This document shows positions 61,279-64,000 of a stretch of 64,000 bases of DNA, piece by piece. A program made the position numbers and the translations under genes. The notes below the pieces were generated by a model. It saw only the letters and a program-made list of their open reading frames with translations. It was not told the origin of the DNA and did not search any database. Each line of letters starts with the position of its first letter. The first letter of the stretch is position 1. This DNA is from Microbulbifer flavimaris. GTDB taxonomy: Bacteria > Pseudomonadota > Gammaproteobacteria > Pseudomonadales > Cellvibrionaceae. Location of the stretch: the NCBI RefSeq assembly GCF_001641755.2, contig NZ_LRFG02000004.1, positions 248,001 to 312,000 of the forward strand, in the 5' to 3' direction.

Positions 61279-63354
61279 ATGAAAAAACTACTGCTACCCC
61301 TCGCCATCGCCGGTGTGATCGCCGGTTGCTCCAAGTCGGAAGCGCCGCAAATGGCAGACGACGCCAGCAAACCCGCCGCTGAGATGACCGAAACCGTGGC
61401 CAACGCTGAACTGGGATCCGGCATCGACCTGTCCGCCATGGACACCTCAGTGCGCCCGCAGGATGACTTCTTCTCTTACGTGAACGGCAACTGGATGAAG
61501 AACACAGAAATTCCAGCGGACAAGTCCCGCTGGGGTGTCTTTGACCAGCTTCGAGACACCAGCACCGAGCGCGTGAAGGCGCTGATCGAAGAGGCCGGCC
61601 AGCACGCAGAGACCACCGATGCCAAGAAAATCGGTGCGCTCTATAACAGCTTCATGAATGAAGAAAAGATCGAGCAGGTCGGCATGGAGGCTCTGGCCGA
61701 GGAGCTCGCCAAAGTCGATGCGATCTCCGACCTGAAGGAGCTGAGTGCTTATTTTGCCTACGCTGACAGCGTCGGTTACGACGCGCCTTTCGGTGTCTAT
61801 ATCAACCAGGATGTCAAAGACGTTGAGTCCTACACTGCCTACTTCACCCAGGCGGGTCTCGGACTCCCCGACCGCGACTACTATTTCGACGATAGTGAGC
61901 GCGGCCAGAAATTGCAGCAGGCTTACATGACCTTCCTGGTCAAGATGCAACAGATTGCCGGCCTCGCAGACGCTGAGACCATGGCTGAGAGCGTGTATGC
62001 ACTGGAGAAGCGACTGGCAGAGCATCAGTGGAACCGCGTCGACAATCGCGATCCGGACAAGACCTACAACAAGAAGTCCATTGAAGAACTGGCCGAGCTG
62101 ATGCCGGTCATCGACTGGGACATCTACCTGGAAAAGGGCCAGCTCAAGACACTGGATAACGTGATCGTCCGCCAGCCCGATTACCTTGCAGCAGCCAGCG
62201 AGATCGTCGGCGATACCGATCTGGCCACCTGGAAGCGTTACCTCAAGATCAAACTGCTGTCTTCCATGGCGCCCTACATGCACAGTGAGCTGGCACAGGC
62301 GAATTTCGATTTTTATGGCACCGCAGTGCGCGGCATTGAGGAAATGGAGCCTCGCTGGAAGCGCGGAGTGCGTTTCGTCAGCGGCACCGCCGGTGAACTG
62401 GTGGGCAAGCGCTATGTGGAAAAACACTTCCCGCCGGAAGCCAAGGCGCGCATGCTGGAACTGGTAAACAACCTGAAGGCCGCCTATCGCGACTCCATCG
62501 AATCCCTGACCTGGATGGGTGAGGAGACCCGGCAGCAGGCACTGGACAAGCTGGCCAACTTCACCACCAAGATCGGCTACCCGGACGAGTGGCGTGACTA
62601 CTCAGCGCTGCAAGTCTCTGCTGACGACCTGGTGGGCAATGTACTCGCGGGACGTGCCTTCGCCAACGACTATGACCGCAGCAAGCTTGGCAAGCCCATC
62701 GACCGCAGCGAATGGTTCATGCCGCCCCAGATCGTCAATGCCTATTACAACCCGCCGATGAACGAGATTGTATTCCCCGCGGCGATCCTGCAGCCGCCGT
62801 TTTTCAATCTGGAGGCAGATGATGCAGTCAACTATGGTGCCATCGGCGGCGTGATCGGCCATGAGATCGGCCACGGCTTCGATGACAAGGGCTCCAAGTA
62901 CGACGGCAAGGGTTACCTCAACAACTGGTGGACCGACAGTGACCGCAGCAACTTCGAACAGCTGACCGGCAAACTGGTAGCACAGTATGATGCGTTCGAG
63001 CCGCTTGAGGGCGAGCACATCAATGGCAAGCTGACCCTGGGTGAAAACATTGGCGACCTCTCCGGTCTCGGCATCGCCTACAAGGCCTACAAAATGTCCC
63101 TTGAAGGCAAGGAAGCTCCGGTGATCGACGGCTTTACCGGTGACCAGCGCGTATTCATGGGCTGGGCCCAGGTATGGCGCGGTAAATTCCGCGAGGATGC
63201 CCTGAGCACACAACTCAAGACAGGCCCCCACTCTCCGGGCGAGTACCGGGTGAAGGGTGTTGTGCCAAACATCGACGCTTTCTACTCGGCATTCGATGTG
63301 AAGGAAGGTGACGCGATGTACCTGCCGGAGGAAGAGCGTGTAGTGATCTGGTAA
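61279..63354 (+). CDS. M13-family (neprilysin-like) metallopeptidase lipoprotein
   Basis: A 691-residue periplasmic zinc peptidase. Lipobox AGVIAGC. The N-terminal part DLSAMDTSVRPQDDFFSYVNGNWMKNTEIPAD is the standard M13 start. The zinc site is HEIGH (residues 528-532) within GGVIGHEIGHGFDDKGSKYD; LGENIGDLSGL supplies the third ligand; NAYYNPPMNEIVFPAAILQ precedes them and the C-terminus ends near VVIW as usual. These peptidases cut short peptides on the outer face of membranes. Monocistronic; a strong terminator follows. Confidence 0.95.
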   Translation: MKKLLLPLAIAGVIAGCSKSEAPQMADDASKPAAEMTETVANAELGSGIDLSAMDTSVRPQDDFFSYVNGNWMKNTEIPADKSRWGVFDQLRDTSTERVKALIEEAGQHAETTDAKKIGALYNSFMNEEKIEQVGMEALAEELAKVDAISDLKELSAYFAYADSVGYDAPFGVYINQDVKDVESYTAYFTQAGLGLPDRDYYFDDSERGQKLQQAYMTFLVKMQQIAGLADAETMAESVYALEKRLAEHQWNRVDNRDPDKTYNKKSIEELAELMPVIDWDIYLEKGQLKTLDNVIVRQPDYLAAASEIVGDTDLATWKRYLKIKLLSSMAPYMHSELAQANFDFYGTAVRGIEEMEPRWKRGVRFVSGTAGELVGKRYVEKHFPPEAKARMLELVNNLKAAYRDSIESLTWMGEETRQQALDKLANFTTKIGYPDEWRDYSALQVSADDLVGNVLAGRAFANDYDRSKLGKPIDRSEWFMPPQIVNAYYNPPMNEIVFPAAILQPPFFNLEADDAVNYGAIGGVIGHEIGHGFDDKGSKYDGKGYLNNWWTDSDRSNFEQLTGKLVAQYDAFEPLEGEHINGKLTLGENIGDLSGLGIAYKAYKMSLEGKEAPVIDGFTGDQRVFMGWAQVWRGKFREDALSTQLKTGPHSPGEYRVKGVVPNIDAFYSAFDVKEGDAMYLPEEERVVIW

Positions 63355-63382
63355 ATCCGGTAGCTAGCGTCACAGCAAAAGT

Positions 63383-63414
63383 AAAAAAGCCCCGCTGCGC
63401 GGGGCTTTTTTTAT
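63383..63414 (+). terminator. Intrinsic terminator
   Basis: Six A residues, GCCCCGC, loop TGC, GCGGGGC, seven T residues, 28 bases after the M13 peptidase gene. Confidence 0.92.
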
Positions 63415-63461
63415 AATCCCTGTCCCGTCCTGAAATAGGTTGATACATTGAGGACCTATTG

Positions 63462-63851
63462 ATGGACGACTCTTCACATACCCCCTCAAAGCGCACCCAG
63501 CGCGATTACACCTTGGGCTTTAAATTGGCGGTGGTCAATGAGGTGGAAAAAGGCGACCTGACCTATAAGCAGGCCCAGGCCAAGTACGGCATCCAGGGGC
63601 GAAGTACCGTGCTGGTGTGGCTCCGGAAGCATGGTAAGTTGGACTGGACCCAAGCCAGGAGCTCACCAATGTCCAAGCAGTCAGAAACCCCGGCACAGAC
63701 CATCAAGCGACTCGAGCGGCAGCTCAAGGACGCTGAAGACCGCCAGTACCTGATGGAAAAGATGATGGAAATCATCGATCAGGAATATGGAGGGTCACTG
63801 CGAAAAAAGTATTTATCCGAGTTGCCCGACAGGCTCAAGCCCAAAAAGTAG
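63462..63851 (+). CDS. IS3-family transposase OrfA
   Basis: A 129-residue protein. A helix-turn-helix (YTLGFKLAVVNEVEKGDLTY, KQAQAKYGIQGRSTVLVWLR) is followed by a leucine-zipper-like coiled coil (IKRLERQLKDAEDRQYLMEK), the usual OrfA layout for binding the ends of the element. It ends CCC AAA AAG TAG. The run of A residues before the stop can act as a -1 slippery site to join OrfA to OrfB. Confidence 0.88.
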   Translation: MDDSSHTPSKRTQRDYTLGFKLAVVNEVEKGDLTYKQAQAKYGIQGRSTVLVWLRKHGKLDWTQARSSPMSKQSETPAQTIKRLERQLKDAEDRQYLMEKMMEIIDQEYGGSLRKKYLSELPDRLKPKK

Positions 63852-64000
63852 TGCCGTTAGCGCGCAGCTGTCGCCTTTATGGCATCAGTCCCCAGGCGAT
63901 CTATCAACGTCTCCAGCGCCATGCGCGGAGGCAGCAGACGCTGGCGCCAGTGGAAGACTGGGTACGGGAGGTCCGACGCCGCCTGCCACGCCTGGGGACT
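63851..64000 (+). CDS. IS3-family transposase OrfB, N-terminal fragment
   Basis: In the -1 frame relative to OrfA, an open frame starts with LARSCRLYGISPQAIYQRLQ, typical of the start of IS3-family OrfB before the DDE catalytic domain. It runs off the end of the window, so the catalytic residues cannot be seen. Expression would be through a frameshift at the A-rich stretch at the end of OrfA; the GTG at 63851 only marks where this frame opens. Confidence 0.75.
   Translation, partial: MPLARSCRLYGISPQAIYQRLQRHARRQQTLAPVEDWVREVRRRLPRLGT

Larger units (their letters stand above)
63421..64000 (+). mobile_element. IS3-family insertion sequence, left part (cut by window end)
   Basis: The probable left end begins TGTCCCGTCCTGAAATAGG at 63421, directly after the M13 terminator, followed by the transposase genes. 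The right end and target-site duplication are outside the window. The end sequence is assigned by position and by its TG start, not by comparison of both ends. Confidence 0.7.

Noticed and set aside
1-64000. tRNA, rRNA or tmRNA genes
   Set aside because: I looked through the non-coding gaps for the TTCGANTC-type T-loop and cloverleaf patterns and saw none.

Overview
This 64 kb window is chromosomal DNA of a GC-rich, Gram-negative, aerobic bacterium. A complete RsxABCDGE complex, RND efflux, many lipobox lipoproteins, TonB/ExbD-type proteins, a kynurenine-pathway enzyme and methylglyoxal synthase point to a marine-type gammaproteobacterium. The gene style suggests Cellvibrionales, possibly Microbulbifer-like; that placement is an inference, since there is no rRNA here. 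Coding density is high and almost every gene has a recognisable ribosome binding site.

Layout. 1-5.3 kb: the tail of a sirtuin gene, an N-acyl-D-amino-acid deacylase-type amidohydrolase, a YghU-type glutathione transferase, a small lipoprotein and a class 3 lipase. 5.5-11.4 kb: the rsxABCDGE operon, followed by a TetR regulator with two inverted repeats in front of it. 12.4-17.4 kb: two tandem lipoprotein lytic transglycosylases of MltF type, each with two solute-binding domains. 17.4-22.8 kb: a diheme cytochrome/beta-helix protein pair, a secreted protein, a Yip1-type membrane protein and a branched-chain aminotransferase.

23.4-39.2 kb is the most unusual part: a co-directional cluster of about 12 genes. 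It encodes a TPR/TonB-C protein, a serine-rich lipoprotein, other lipoproteins, a membrane-anchored TPR protein and a membrane-anchored protein with PEGA repeats and an FGE-like domain. It continues with a MotA/TolQ/ExbB-like channel, a degenerate Hsp70/actin-fold protein, two vWA proteins, two more lipoproteins and an M48 metalloprotease. The N-terminal membrane helix of both vWA proteins carries an ExbD/MotB-style aspartate. I read the cluster as a candidate ion-driven envelope machine whose B subunits end in vWA domains; this is inference, not shown function.

39.2-64 kb: acyl-CoA synthetase, glycerophosphodiesterase, small membrane and zinc-ribbon proteins, an EamA transporter, enoyl-CoA hydratase, a deiminase-like protein next to an N-carbamoyl amino-acid hydrolase, tryptophan 2,3-dioxygenase and an orphan ExbD. 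Then come methylglyoxal synthase, a membrane thioredoxin-fold-like protein, a histone H1/AlgP-like protein, a glycerate-kinase-like protein, an RND pump with its adaptor, a cyclic-nucleotide-binding protein, a chalcone-isomerase-like/TonB fusion, an M13 metallopeptidase, and the left end of an IS3-family insertion sequence cut off by the window edge. A dispersed palindromic repeat occurs three times (about 2.3, 45.9 and 46.2 kb). No tRNA, rRNA, CRISPR array or prophage was seen.
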